A stretch of 64,000 nucleotides of DNA from Allodiplogaster sudhausi (lineage: Eukaryota; Nematoda; Chromadorea; Rhabditida; Diplogasteridae), in NCBI GenBank assembly GCA_945643635.1, contig CALZFC010000267.1, positions 806,001 to 870,000 of the forward strand. The letters are read 5' to 3'. Below are positions 46,704 to 59,816 of this stretch, one piece after another; the first letter of the stretch is position 1, and every line of letters starts with the position of its first letter. The translations under genes were made by a program, and so were the position numbers. Under the pieces are notes generated by a model. That model had not been told where the DNA came from. It ran no database searches and worked only from the letters and a program-made list of their open reading frames with translations.

Positions 46704-47180
46704 TCTCTCTCTGTGGTCTCCATTCCCTCTCCCATCCTCGCCGCTCACACCAGCTTAGTCCTTCGTGACCCACCAAAGGCTGCAGTCTACCAAATTTGTC
46801 GCTGCTCTTTCTCACTCACTATCTGTTACTGCATCTTCTTCTTTTTCTTCTTTTCTCTCTCTTCTCTCTCTCTCTTTCTCTTTCTCACTTTATCTCTCTC
46901 TCCCTCTCTCTCTCTCTCTTTCTCTCTCTCTCTTTCTCTCCTTCTTCTTCCTCACATCTTAAGAGAAATGATGCGACCAGTAAGACCTGCATATCTTCTC
47001 GACTTTCTATTTTTTCCGTTCCTCGCCTATCATTTTTCACTCTAATTTTTTCCTCTCGTTCCCCGTAGTTTCATGCATTCTACAGCTATTCCCTCTTTTT
47101 CTTCCCTTTCTCTCCCGCCGTTCTCAAGAGAGCACACACACTCTTTCTCTTTTACTCTCTCTCTCATTCTCCGTCTCTCT

Positions 47181-47225
<45 letters not shown>

Positions 47226-48835
47226 TCTCTCTTACTCTCATTCTCTCTCTCACTCTCTTTAACTCTCTTCCTCTTGCCCTCGTTTCTATCTTACTTAGCA
47301 CGCTTAGTCCTTTGAGCTGCACTGAGGTCGCTGAAGTCGACGCCGAGAGTTGAAGAGGACGATGTGGTTCTGTACCATGCTCATCGCTCTTCTCTCTCTC
47401 TTCTTTATCTCACTCTCTGTCTGTCAATTTCTCTCTATTTCCCTTTCTCTATCTCGCGCTCTTTCTCTCTCCATGTCTCTCATCCTCTCTCTCTCTCTCT
47501 CTCTCTCCCTCTCTCTCTCTCTCTCGCTGTCCTTCCGACCTCCACCCTCCGCTTCTTTCTTTCTGCTCCAATTGTTCCTACTACTCTATCTCTCTCTCTA
47601 TTCCTCTATTTCTTTCTTCCCTCCTCTCTTTCTCTCTCTTTCTAACTCTCTCCCCTTCTCTCTCTCTCACTCTCTGTCGTTCTTACGCTATCTCCTTCTC
47701 CCTCTCGCTCTATTCTCTCGGCGGAGTAAAGACCTCTTTCGCGATTGAATAAGGCGGAATGCCGCATTGAAAACGAGAGAGCTCTTTATTAAAGAAAGAT
47801 ATAGATAGAGAATGTGAGAAAGAGACTAAAATATTTTGAAAAAGTTTGCCATTGCACGTTAGCTTGACAACAGTCATTCAGTTTTCTACATATGATCTCA
47901 GTTCGGCCACAAGGATACTGTTCATTTTGATGATTCATACTTTCCCCATGCAGTGATACAATTATCTGCTATCCCTGCCGAGCTCGCACACTATTTATTG
48001 TAGGTTTGATCAATTTTATAAAATAACAAAAATGTGACCGATTTCTAGAAGTTTTTTCTCATGCATATAAACAGAGGAAGCGAAAAAGCACTGACATGAT
48101 AAATACGAAACGAGAGGCGGTTAAGAATGAATACAAGCGGAAGAGGGCCAAAATCGTGTGTTAACAAAAAAAAAGGAAGAAAAAAGTGGAAGCTAGAGAG
48201 AGGGAGAGAGTGCAAAGAGAGAGCAGAGAGGGAAGAGAGAGAGAGGGAAGAGAGAGAGAGGGAGAGAAAAAGAGAGAAAGGGAGAGAAGAGAAAGAGAGA
48301 GAGTGATAGGGAAGGAGAGAGATAATGAGAAAGAGAGTGAGAGAGAGAGAGGGAGAGCATAGAGAGCAGAGAGAGAGAGAGTGAGAGAGAGAGAAAGAAA
48401 TCCACTTCCATCCGGATGGCAGAGTTGTTCGGTCCATTTGGCTGTGGTCTTTCTGCCTCCCTCGCTAATTGTGCTGTTGATTCCATCCAAATCTCTCTCT
48501 TAGCAGAGCATGTGCGTTGTGAAGAGCTGAGAGCATTGGACAAGTGCAACTAAGACATTACTGCTAACAATTTGAGCTTTTTTTAAAGGAGGGAAGTGAA
48601 TGGGAGAAAGAGAAAGAGAGAGTGTGAGAGAGAGAGAAAGAGAGAGAGAGAATGAGAGAGAGAGTGCGAGTGAGAGAAAGGAGAGAGATAGAAAGGGCGA
48701 GAGTGAGAAAGAGAGAAAGGGAAGAGTAAGATAGACGACAAAGAGTGAGAGAGAGAGAGAGAGAGAGAGAGGCACAGAGAGAGAGAGAGGGGAAGAAAGA
48801 GCGACAAAGAGTGAAACGGCGAGAGAAAGATAGAG

Positions 48836-48879
<44 letters not shown>

Positions 48880-48954
48880 GAGAGATATAGAGAGGGCAAG
48901 ACGGAGAAAGAGAGACAAAGAGTGAAATGGCGAGAGAAAGATAGAGGATAAAGC

Positions 48955-49001
<47 letters not shown>

Positions 49002-49277
49002 AGCGCCAACATCCATCATCTCACCAAACCGCCCACTAATTGAAATGTTTTAAATTGAATTTGAAGAGCAATCCGTTTACGTGCACTTTTCGTGCCATCT
49101 TTAGCAATCCGGAACGATGGGATTTTTTTTAGTCATTTTTTTCTGAGATTTTGGTCGCCACACAAATGACATTTTAAACTTTGCTTAACATTTTATTGAT
49201 TAAAAATAACATGTGTTCACGATGGTGAAATGGACGGTGAAAAGCTACCGTGTTCGCGTTTTGCATTCTTTATCTGG

Positions 49278-49427
49278 CTAAAGGAGCCAGAAGCTGACTC
49301 TTGAATTTTCACGCATTTTTTTTGTCTGATAAAAGTGAGAGAGCATGTGCTTTCGGGAGATACGAGACTAGAAAGTATTGAGGAAAATTAAAAAAAAACT
49401 TACGATTGAGTTTCGTGTACCTTTAAG
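49278..49427 (-). mobile_element. TTTAAAGGAGC-family element, inverted orientation
   Basis: It begins CTAAAGGAGCCAGAAGCT and ends TTTCGTGTACCTTTAAG, matching the family in reverse orientation, about 150 bp. No coding sequence. Confidence 0.55.
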
Positions 49428-49602
49428 CTTTTGCAAGGAAACAAAATTTGGTCAAAAACAGTAAGGGAGAGCGAGAAGAAGCGGCTGAAGGAAGTTATTT
49501 CTGCCGTTCAATGATATTGTTGACACTTGACATTTGGCGTTGAGTCTGTGCAGACAGCGACCAACTTTTCCGTGTTGATAAGATATCTTCTGTCTTGCAC
49601 TT

Positions 49603-49649
<47 letters not shown>

Positions 49650-50061
49650 CTCTCTCCCTCTCTCTCTCTCTCTCCCTCTCTTTCTCTCCCTCTCTCTCTC
49701 TCTCTGCCAACATCCTCACTTGTTTCCTTGTTTTTTTCATGCACCCTTTTCTTTCTTTCTCTCATGCTCTCCTGCTCTCTCTTACAATTAATATCTCCAT
49801 GTCAAGCCACTGCCTCTCTCTGCGTTGTTCTGATATCCTCTTTTGCGAGCTCACAATCGGTTTCTCTCTCTCTCCATCTCTTCATTTCTCTGCCTTTCGC
49901 TTACTTCCTTCTCTACTCTTCCCCCCCCCCCGCCACTCTCTCTCACTTTCTCTCTCCCTACCTCTCTCTTTCGCTCCGCTATATATCTACTCTCTACCTC
50001 TCACTCTATGTATCTCTCTCTCTCTCACATTCACTTTCAATGTCTCTTTCTCTCTCTCTTA

Positions 50062-50105
<44 letters not shown>

Positions 50106-50766
50106 ATCTCTCCCACCTTCTCACTCCCACGCTCCTCCCACAATTTGCGCACTTGGCGTGCTGACGTGAGATCACTTTCGCATATCTCGCAAGTCTGAAA
50201 AGGATTCCATGTTCACCTTCACTCGCAATGTCTCTCCTACCTTCTTTCTTTCTTTCTTGCTTTCTCTATCTCTCCTTCTTCCCTCTCTTTTCCGCTCTCT
50301 CTCTCTCTTCTCTCAACATCTTAATCGCCTATTCATTTTCTGATCCTTATTCTACACATTTTATATCACGCTTCCTTATCACCTCTTAATGGAAAACGCG
50401 CGCCTATCAGCTCACCAACAGATTTTGCTATATTTTTTCGCTCCTTTTTTAAACACCATTTTTATCTTGTGCATTGCGCTTCCTCTAACTGATCATGGTC
50501 GTTTGTTCCTGTTCTTCTCTATTTATTCGTCATTGCTAGGCACATCTCTCTCGTTCTCTCGCTCTCTCTCTCTCTCTTTCTCTCTCTCTTTTTTACCTTC
50601 TCTCTCACCCTTGCTCTCTCACTTATACATATCTCTCTCTCTTTCTCTCTCTCTTTCTCTCGCACTCTCTCTTACCTTTTCTCTCTCTCATTCTCGCTCT
50701 CTCACTTATACAAATCTCTCTCTTTCTCTCTCTCCCCACATCTCTCATATTCCCACTTATCACAAG

Positions 50767-50912
50767 TGCTCAAGGAACAGACAGATCCAGAAGATGAGCT
50801 CGAGCTCTTTATCCCACTCGAGCCCCCAACCCTTGCAATATCCTCCCTGCTCATATCCTTCCTTCTCTACGAAGACACGTTTGGCTGGCGCTCTCAACGA
50901 TTTGAGCAATGA
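50767..50912 (+). CDS. Candidate terminal exon, unidentified rightward gene
   Basis: After an acceptor-like TATCACAAG, a frame with two leading bases reads about 47 residues (beginning LKEQTDPEDELELFIPLEPP and continuing into a hydrophobic stretch, ISSLLISFLLY) and stops at 50910. The acidic-then-hydrophobic pattern is protein-like, but a second frame is also open across the same sequence (Ser/Pro-rich). No upstream exon was secured among the CT tracts. Low confidence. Confidence 0.25.
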
Positions 50913-52468
50913 CAATGATTTATGATTCTACCGTAATTACTTCTCATTAGTCACGTAGCCAAAGTATTGACTCTAATATCTTGTGTCCCCTGCACTGTGT
51001 CACTTTAAAGGAGCACAAATATCAACAGTTATCTTCTTGAATTTTTTTTACTTTTTTACTACCGTCTCTCAAAATCATATGCTATCTCCTCGAAATTGCG
51101 TCAGGAAAAAAGGAGCGAGTTCAAGATTGAGTTTTTTTCTGGCTCCTTTAATCATCTGATATGCTAATTTCTACAAATACAATCGTACGCCGCCATAAAC
51201 TATTAGAACGGCAACTGAGGCGATCTCTGAGACATTCGGAGATGAAGATAAGCTGTTGATAATCTCGATATAAGATGCTGTTAACCATAAGAGAAATTGA
51301 TTTATTTTTCAGAACTTTTCTCTGAAAAATTTTTGTCGCGGAATTTCGAATATTACACCGTTCGCCATTCCTGTCGAGAAATTGTCCAGAACGCTGATTT
51401 CACCATTTATATGTATGTACATAAGTGTTCTAATAATAAGAAGTAAGCGGTCGATATGCCAGAGTTCCGGAGTTATTAAATTTGCGCATCATAAGCTCCA
51501 TCAGCATAAGCATAATCATCATCATGTCTATTATGCCCCATTCATCTTTGACTCTGTCTTATTCATTATCCATTTCCTCCCTTTTATTCAATAAGCCGAA
51601 TCTCCCCGCAAGAGATTCTACGGAGATATATGACTTCTAAAGGGGATTAGAGAGAGAGAGATAGATATGAATGTGATGTAGGCAACGCCCACGCCCAGTA
51701 ACAAATATGTCACATCGCTCCATTTGGAGTGTGGAATAATCAATATAAAGTTTTTTTTAAATATTTTACCCCGAAATTTTGCATTTTTCATCATTAGAAA
51801 GTACTCTTTTTTTATTGTATAGCAGCAAAAAAGAATTTCCCTACATTGATTATGTTTGAAAATAAAATTCTCGAACTTGTCAACATTCAGGTGCCGTCGT
51901 AAATAAATAAGAAAAATAAGTGAAAATGTAAACTCATCCAATCCAAAAAGCAAAAGAAGTTGATTGCTTCTGCTGATATTGCTCTTGTGCGAATTGTTGC
52001 AATCGAGGAGCTACTTGACCGCGATCAATCGAATTTATAATGATTGAATTGTATTTATTTATTTATTTATCTACATCGATTAAGACGTGACTACACTGGT
52101 ATTACTTTGCGCTGCATCGTTCATATTTCACGAATTATCAGCGTGTGTATATTTACAAGGTCCATCCTTTTAAATTTATTTTAGAATAAGAAGTGTTTGT
52201 TTTGGTCATCTCGGATGATCACATTGTTCTTCTATTTTGCTGTGCCGAAGCGCAATTTTTAAGAGTTAATTCCCGGCGAAAGAGATGTGGCAGGCATAGT
52301 GTGAGAGAGAGTTAAAACTAGGAGGCGAGCGAGAGGGAGAGAGAGTGAGAGAGAGAGTGAGAGAGAGAGCGAGTGCGAGAGAGAGTTAGAGGGAAAGCTA
52401 GAGAGAGAGAGAGAGTGAGAGAGAGAGAGAGCGAGAGAGAGAGACCGAAAGTAGAGATCTTCTTTGCG
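50913..52468. other. AT-rich stretch with one short element and one dispersed repeat
   Basis: It holds a TTTAAAGGAGC element (51004-51151), a copy of the TTTATTTATC repeat (52044-52102) and a GA tract (52300-52445) just downstream (in minus sense) of the exon at 52469. No other feature seen. Confidence 0.5.
51004..51151 (+). mobile_element. TTTAAAGGAGC-family MITE-like element
   Basis: TTTAAAGGAGCACAAAT at the left and CTGGCTCCTTTAA at the right form short inverted termini. The interior shares TCTCAAAATCA, TCGAAATTGCGTCAGGAAAAA and a GCGAGTTCAAGATTGAG stretch with the copies at 56376 and 60155. About 148 bp. Confidence 0.7.
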
Positions 52469-52545
52469 TCACTTGAGACGCTCCTTGTAGATGTCACCGG
52501 GTGAGGCGAACACCCTCCTCTTCACCTCTGCAATGGAGAAGCACC
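52469..52545 (-). CDS. Terminal exon of an unidentified leftward gene
   Basis: On the minus strand the acceptor GCGCTTTCAG precedes a 77-nt exon reading CFSIAEVKRRVFASPGDIYK plus four more residues and a TGA. The composition is protein-like, unlike the surrounding GA tracts (52300-52445 and 52559-52630). Upstream exons should lie at higher coordinates on the minus strand. I could not identify them among the repeats, although 58505-58550 contains a short protein-like minus-strand frame (DGMLAGVNILLDE). Family unknown. Confidence 0.45.
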
Positions 52546-52561
52546 CTGAAAGCGCTCTCAA

Positions 52562-52592
<31 letters not shown>

Positions 52593-52859
52593 GAGAGAGA
52601 AAGAGAGAAAGAGAGAGAGAGATAGAGAGAGAACGAGAGATAAATGTCTTGCAATTGCTATTCCATCCGCTAACCTCCTCTCGTTTCCCCATCTTCCGGT
52701 CCCTATCCCTAAACATTACCCCATCCACCCCCTCCTCTTCGTAGTATGCTTGCCATTCGTTCTGGAGCTTTACTTCATTACCAACATACATCAAAAAAGA
52801 TATCTCGAGCAGATATGACGAGCGTAGCTAAGGATATGCAAACGAGATGAGAGATGTGG

Positions 52860-52890
<31 letters not shown>

Positions 52891-55127
52891 TGAAAAGAGA
52901 GTCAGAGAGATGGAGAAAGAGAGAGAGAGAGATAGAGAGAGAGTCAGAGAGAGGGAGAAAGAGAGAGAGATAGAGAGATAACGAGAGAGATGGCAGAGAA
53001 AGAAAGAAAGAGAGAGAAATAGTGAGTAGAAAAAGGGGGAGAGGGAGATACCAGGAGGCAAGAGATAAATGAATGAGAGATAAAGAATAAATAGAGAAAT
53101 CAGAGACGACGAGGAAAAAAGAGGCGTGTTGAGAGAAAAAGAGGGAAAGAAAAAAGAAGAAGAGTGAGTCGAGAAATGCAAGCATTTTTGTCAGATTCCA
53201 CATATAGCCACCCCCCCCCCCACTCATCTAATTTCGGCGTTCCAAATTGCAGGCTGTGCATATTTCATTTCGGCACAATTACGACAGAGATTTAATCTTT
53301 CTGCTTTCTTTTCCTTCATAATATTCTTTGATTTCTCCAGTATTTCGGCCTTAACAATTGCAAGCATTTTTCTGTTTCACTCTTCTTCCCTCTCTCTCTG
53401 TCTGCTCACTCTTCTCTCTCTCGCGTTCTTTCTGTCCCTCTCTCTCGTCTTTCTGTCTCTCTCGCTCTCCCTCTCTCACTTCCTCTCTCTCGCTACGTCT
53501 CTATCTCGTTTTATCTATCTCTCTCCCTCCATCTCTCTCTCTCTCTCGCCTTTCTGTCTCTCGCTCTTTTTCTTTTATGGTCTCTCTCTATCGCGTGTCA
53601 CAATGTAGTTTGTCTGTGAAAATATTAGTGTTCGTTGAGACGTGTCAGTTTGCTATATATAAATATCTGGAAAAAATATGATATCGTCTCCATTTTCACA
53701 ACTTTCGAAGTCAAGCACGCAAATGGAATCACGCAATCCTTTGCGTTTCAGTCATGAAAAAAAATTCAGTTCTCTTTCTTTCTCTCTCCCTCTCTCCCTT
53801 TCTCTCTCTCTCCCTCTCCCTCCTTCCCTCTCTTTCTCGCTCCCTCTCTCTCTCACTCTCCCTCTCTCCCTCTCTCCCTCTCCCTCCCTCTCTCTACCTC
53901 TCCCTCTCTCTCCCTCCCTCTCTCTCCCTCTCTCTCTCTAATCTCTCCTTTCTTGATCTCTCAAATTTCTTGAACTGTATGCCTTTCTTTATCTTCTTCG
54001 TATTCGGAATTCGAATTTCCATAGTCCGTTGTCAAAATATCACCTGCTCATAACGGCATCGCTTTTCTATGACATATTCAATATTTACAGCACCCTTCCT
54101 CCACATTACGTTCAGGTGATAGGCTTAATCCGTTCTATAAGTTTTAGGCTGATTAATTAAAACTTTTTTTTTGGAATGTAGTTCGAGCGAAAAGATATGA
54201 TTTTCAAACAGGCTTTCCCTGAATTTCCATCTTTTCGTCTTATGTCAATTCATCTCTGTTTTACTTTTTTTAAAGTCATAAATAACTTGCAAATCGTAAT
54301 TGTTTCACGCATATAAATTACACCATTAACTAGGAGAACATGTTAAATTCATCGCATTGCTTTTTATAAAGCATGTAAAGAGAGCGAGTTTGATGCGCTT
54401 TTGTCATACTCAACAAGGCATCAGAAAAAGAAGACTTGGACAAATATTTTCAAAATCAATTTTAAGGCAATTAGCATTATTTCCCGTCTACTCAAATGTT
54501 CTTCCTTTTTACCCTGTTACTTTTGGGAGTGTTTGCTCCGTCAGCGATGTTCCTCTCTATCTCTTTCTCGCTTTCTCTCTCTCCTTCTTCTTCTCTCTCT
54601 CTCCCTCCCTCTCTTTCTCTCTCTCTCCCTCTTCTCTCTCTCTCTTTTTTCTTCTTTTGCTATTTCTACACTCAACAGAAATATCTCAAATATCTCGCCT
54701 TTTGCAGTCCTCTTTTTCTCATTTATGATTCCTTTTTTTGACACCTCTTCCTGATGCTGGGTCTCCCTCCTTTGCAAGGTACCGCCATTGTCGTTATAAG
54801 TTAATGGGCGTGAAAGTGTTATTCATCGTTGTTATGCCCACTATCTGCTTGCTAATCTCGTTTCACGCTTCATTTTCTACTCGCTTTCCGCTACCGTTCC
54901 AGTTCAATTATCGTCCACAGTTCTCGCATTCCTGTTGACAGTTCATTGTCAGCTTCATAGCTCTTGTAATATTTACCATGTCAATTTATTTAAATTTCGC
55001 TATTTCACGGTCCATTCTTCCAATTTTACGGCCCGCTGTTCGTGTCATATTCCACGGTCCATGTTTCCTATTTTACGGCCCGTTCCTCCTTTCCCATTTT
55101 ACGGCCGTCAATTCAGATTACTGGACC
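52546..55127. other. Microsatellite-rich interval and upstream region of the small membrane-protein gene
   Basis: GA at 52559-52630 and 52860-53160, a C-run at 53212-53221, CT at 53387-53560, 53767-53940 and 54550-54655. The final part (55001-55110) has three copies of TTTTACGGCC spaced 25 to 47 nt apart, just before the ATG at 55128. No exon was recognised. Confidence 0.45.
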
Positions 55128-57060
55128 ATGGTTGAGCCATGTAGCATCGAGCTACTCCAGACAACCTCGACGTCGGCTTCCGCGACTGCGACCACGTCGA
55201 ATGGCGGGACGTCCACGCCGACGGCAGGCGTCGAAGATGACGAGGACGACATCGCGGCCGATCCAGCGGCAGAGAGTACGATAGCCATTTCTTCTTCTCA
55301 GGACCCGATGACGAAATTGAAAATATAAAAAAAAAACAAGAAAGTTGAGGAGACAATTTTATCACATAATAGGGTGGTATTGAAATCTGCTTCTGAATTA
55401 TGCGCATTAACGGAACAAAAGAAGTCAGTCTGCGTTTTTTTTAATGAGGTGATTGAAAGTTAGGAAAAAAATTCATGATTGCCATAATATACGATTCTTA
55501 ATTGCACGCTTGATACTTTTCGTTGAATCATAGTGCCGTGGGTCATAGAAAAGCATCTAAATGGTGTTATAATTTTTATCGGCTTTCTAATGTCTTGTAT
55601 AAGGGAAAAATATTTTTCTAATGATGCTGATGAGAGTAGAGTAATTTTAGCTTAAAAATATTAAATGAGAACCAAACTCAACAGTGATATATTTGAATTT
55701 TCCTGACTATTGTTGTCGATTCTCTCTAAATCACAAGCTCTCTCGCCGCGTTAGTTCAAGATTGAGTAAAAAGTAAAAGGGTAGACAGAGGATGTGGAGG
55801 AGAGAAATGAGGTTTTTTTTCGTTTGAAAGTTTAAAAATAAAATAGAATTTTGAAAAGTACAGCAAAGAATAGAAGGAAATGAATAGCGGAAAGGCAAAA
55901 ATTTGGGGAGTTTCGAAACATCTCAACATCTCTAGCAGGAAGTATGCAACTGTCACCCCTTCCTTCCTCCCTGGGGGCTTTGTCGCATATCTGCCAAGAC
56001 CAGTGGCGTATAGATACATATAGAGAGAAAGAGAGAAAGAGAGAGAGAGAGGGAGAGTGAGAAAGAGAAAGAGAGATAGAAAGAGAGAGAGAGAAAAAGA
56101 GATACAGAGAGTGAGAGAGAGAGAGAAAGAGTGAGAGAGAGACTCGGTTTCCGTCCTATCTTGGCGTAAGTTGCCGGCTGAAGTACACGTAGTCTCGTCA
56201 TAAGTATTTCCTCATCTACACAACCGGCCGCGAGAATGCGTGCGGCAACGCGCAATGTTGCGTGCGGTAAGTGTTTACTTTGACAATACAAACACACACG
56301 AAGAAATGATGTCATCGAATTGCGCACGAATTGCTCGCGGTTTACCCATTTTCAAACCCTCAGCCAAAGTATTGATTTAAAAGAGCACGAAACTACGACC
56401 GTAATCTATTTGAATTTTCTTGGCCATTATAGTCGGATCTCTCTAAATCATATTCCCTCTCTCCTTTGTGTCGTGCAAAAAGGCGGGAATTCAAGATCGA
56501 GTTTTTTACTCCATTAATTATTTAACTTACGATAGAATTTTATTCACACACCTAAATGAAATGTGGAGGAGAAGATTTAGCAATAAGAAATAGAAATAAT
56601 ATAAATAGGATTAAAAGGAAGATGAAACAACAGAAGTCGTATTGTTGGCGGTTGAATTGAATAACTTGGCGGCACGGATAAAGTAAGAGGGAGAGTCTAC
56701 TTGTTGGGTAGGCTAGTTTGCATGAAAGGCGCGCGAGTTCAATGACGAAAATGTGTAGAAGCGATGAGGGACATTAGGTGCCTAATATTCTATGATCAAA
56801 TATGTAGCGGCGTTCCAAAAGTTAAATCCGTTATTATTATTGTGACAGCCATCGTCTCTATTATCTGATGCATGCCTGTAAATAAACGTTTATCTTATCA
56901 ATTAAATTAAATTTGGCCAAATTTCTCATGGGAGCACTTTTTAACAGACATCTCAATCTTGTCTGGTTGAATGTACTTTCGGATTCTAGCATTTCATATC
57001 ACGACGGGATAATGCTCTCTTGCTCTAATTCTGCTTTTTTTTCTTCTTCTTTCCTCCATG

Positions 57061-57101
<41 letters not shown>

Positions 57102-57349
57102 GCTCTTTTTCTCTTTCGCTCGCTCTCTCTCTCTTTCTCTCTCTCTCTCTCACTCGCTCTCTCTCTCTCTCTCCGTTTCGCCATCTCAATATTTCGCACT
57201 ATAATGTAGGATTCATGGCTTCCTGGCACTCCGTGATGCTGATCGCCTTTCATCTGGAAGACATTACATTACGTACATACATACATATATATACACACTA
57301 GAGAGAATTAGTGAGGGAGACAGAGAAGAGGAGAGAGAAAGGAAGCAAC

Positions 57350-57415
<66 letters not shown>

Positions 57416-58387
57416 AGAGAAAGAGAGAGAGAGAAAGAGAGAGAGAGAGTCATAGTGAGAAAGTGATGAAGTGAGCGAGAGAGAAAGAGAGAAGGAGAGC
57501 TCCGCCAATGTTGTTTGCAGCGCATCGAATCCGCCTATCTGCATACAAACTCTCATGCTGACTCACTGTTGCTTTCGTTGTGGTCATTGTTATGTGAATT
57601 TCTCGTCTTATATCTCGAGATGAAAACCCTTATTTTTTTAAATAAATATTTTTATATTTGCATTTAGAGGCTTTGTTTTTGTAAAATATCATCCCTGTTC
57701 TTTTTAGTCTAGGGTGCAGCAGAAATTCCGGTCGAGCAATAGAGAAAAGTTGAGCGGTGGCGCTTTGAGTGGGAAGTGAACGTTGCGTGGTTCAAGTGGG
57801 CAGAACGATTTTTTTAAGATTTCTTGAGAAGAGAAGAAAGTGGGGCGAATAAATAGAAATCGAATGACATCACGATGATGCAATTCGTTTGTCTCTGGCT
57901 TTGAGGGTCGTTGTTTGTTCATTTAGTGTACTTATCGTAAATTCTTCAAACCATTCTGTTGGGAGGCCCGAGAGAGATTGAGAGGGGCGAGAGAAAGAGA
58001 GAGAGATAGAGAGAGAGAAAGAAAGATAAAGAGATAGAGAGAAGAAACGAATGCTTTTCATCTGAAATTTTCAGAGATCCATTTGCCAACCTCCGCAGGT
58101 GCTCTAAAACTAATTCAATAAATAATTTCTTATTTAAATTCCCGCTCGTTTCTCGTGACCGGACGGAGTTTTAAATATATGCTAGCTTTGAAAGTAAGGA
58201 GAGGCAAACTACGAACATACTAAATCACGGAAGACTTCTGGATCCTTTAAGCTCCTTGGCGGACGAGCCATGTACCTCCCTCCAGCCGTGACCACTTAAG
58301 CCCGGGTGGTATTTCATCTTTGCCCCTTGCCCCCATTTCTCACGCTCTCTCTCTCTCTCACTGTCTCTCTCACACTCTCTGCATCTT

Positions 58388-58432
<45 letters not shown>

Positions 58433-59729
58433 GCCAGTCGGAAGCTCCTTGACTTCTTCCGCGCGCGTGAGTGGATCCCCACATACACCTCATCTAAGAG
58501 GATATTGACGCCAGCAAGCATGCCGTCTATTTCTCTAACGCCCTCTCGCATATTCCTCTCTCTCTCTCTCGCCCTCTCTCACTCCCTCTCGCTCTCACAC
58601 TCTTTCTCGCTCTCCCTCTCGCTCTCTGCGACACGTCTGGTTGCTTACCTACACCCTACTTACATTTGCAATTTGTCGCCTTTCTCCGAGACCGCGGCTA
58701 TTTTTCCATTCCCAAAGCTCTCGCATTCTTCGTATGGTCGCTTGGAGAAAAGAGACACTTATTGTTACGTATTCTTATTCCTGCCAAGCCTCTATTTATA
58801 ACCACCCTGTACTCACTTGTTCGCTTCAAGGCTTTTTGCAGTTGGAACAACAGATTCAACTGTGATAACAGACAGATTCTCGCTAGATGAGCTCAGTCTT
58901 GGTAGCTCATAGGGCCTTACCATTAGATTGCGGCGAAGATATCTCAATGCGTACGTTTAATAATTTTTTTCCATAACTTAAAGCTTTTATTTATTTATTA
59001 ACTTATTTATTTATTTATCGTGCATTGAACTAACGCTTCGACGAATAAACGTATGAAGGAAGTGCGTTGAAGCGAATCCTGAAAGAATGTTAGACAAAAT
59101 ATTTATGCCTGTATGTATCTACATATTTTCGCATTAATTCAATCTTTCTACCTCCAAAAGGATATCGACATATTTTTAGAACAAAATTTAATTTATGTTT
59201 TCGCTGTATTGATTCATATGTTCCCATTAGGTTAAAAAAACCTCTTTATGTTTTGCTTCCTCTTTTCTTCTGCTGCGCAATAAAATTTTCTTGCTGGCTA
59301 CTACGCTTTGTAGTGCCTCTCTAAATGCTATCTTATATACATATGTACCTAACCGATCGAATGGAGTGGCATTACCAGTGCCTCTCTTTATCCTGGCTTT
59401 TTTTTCACTTCTGCCATTCACACGTAGGCAGCGGTGCTAGGTAGCAAATGTTCGTTATGACGCCTTTGATATGCCAAGAGACCAGTGAAGAGAGTGGTGT
59501 AGAAGAAGGAGAGGATCTAAGATAGAGATAGAAAGATGCAGAGAGAAAGCGAGAGAGAGAGAGAGAAAGAATACGAAGAGGGTGAGACATACAAAGAAAG
59601 AGATGAAAGTTGGAATCTCGCACAACAGAGAAATTTCTGTGCCGCTTACGCTTCTTTGAGTGCGAACCTTTGCTCTTCACTCACTACGAGGTACGGGCCT
59701 GTCCAGTCCGCTACTCAAGGGATAGAGTA

Positions 59730-59776
<47 letters not shown>

Positions 59777-59784
59777 ACAGTGAA

Positions 59785-59816
<32 letters not shown>

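Larger units (their letters stand above)
43765..50766. other. 7-kb microsatellite-rich stretch without a secure gene
   Basis: Most of this is (CT)n or (GA)n: CT at 43800-43860, GA at 44938-45030, 45160-45210 and 45330-45795, CT at 45930-46050, 46553-46950, 47150-47260 and 47380-47700, GA at 48185-48400 and 48600-49005, CT at 49600-50130 and 50540-50745. Between them lie short non-repetitive islands. Two have weak exon character: about 47325-47365 (plus strand) and 48418-48505 (minus strand, acceptor TCTGCTAAG, reading IWMESTAQLAREAERPQPN). Mobile-element fragments are at 44655-44765 and 49278-49427, and a hAT-like end is at 46513. The long open frames here are repeat artefacts. Confidence 0.55.
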
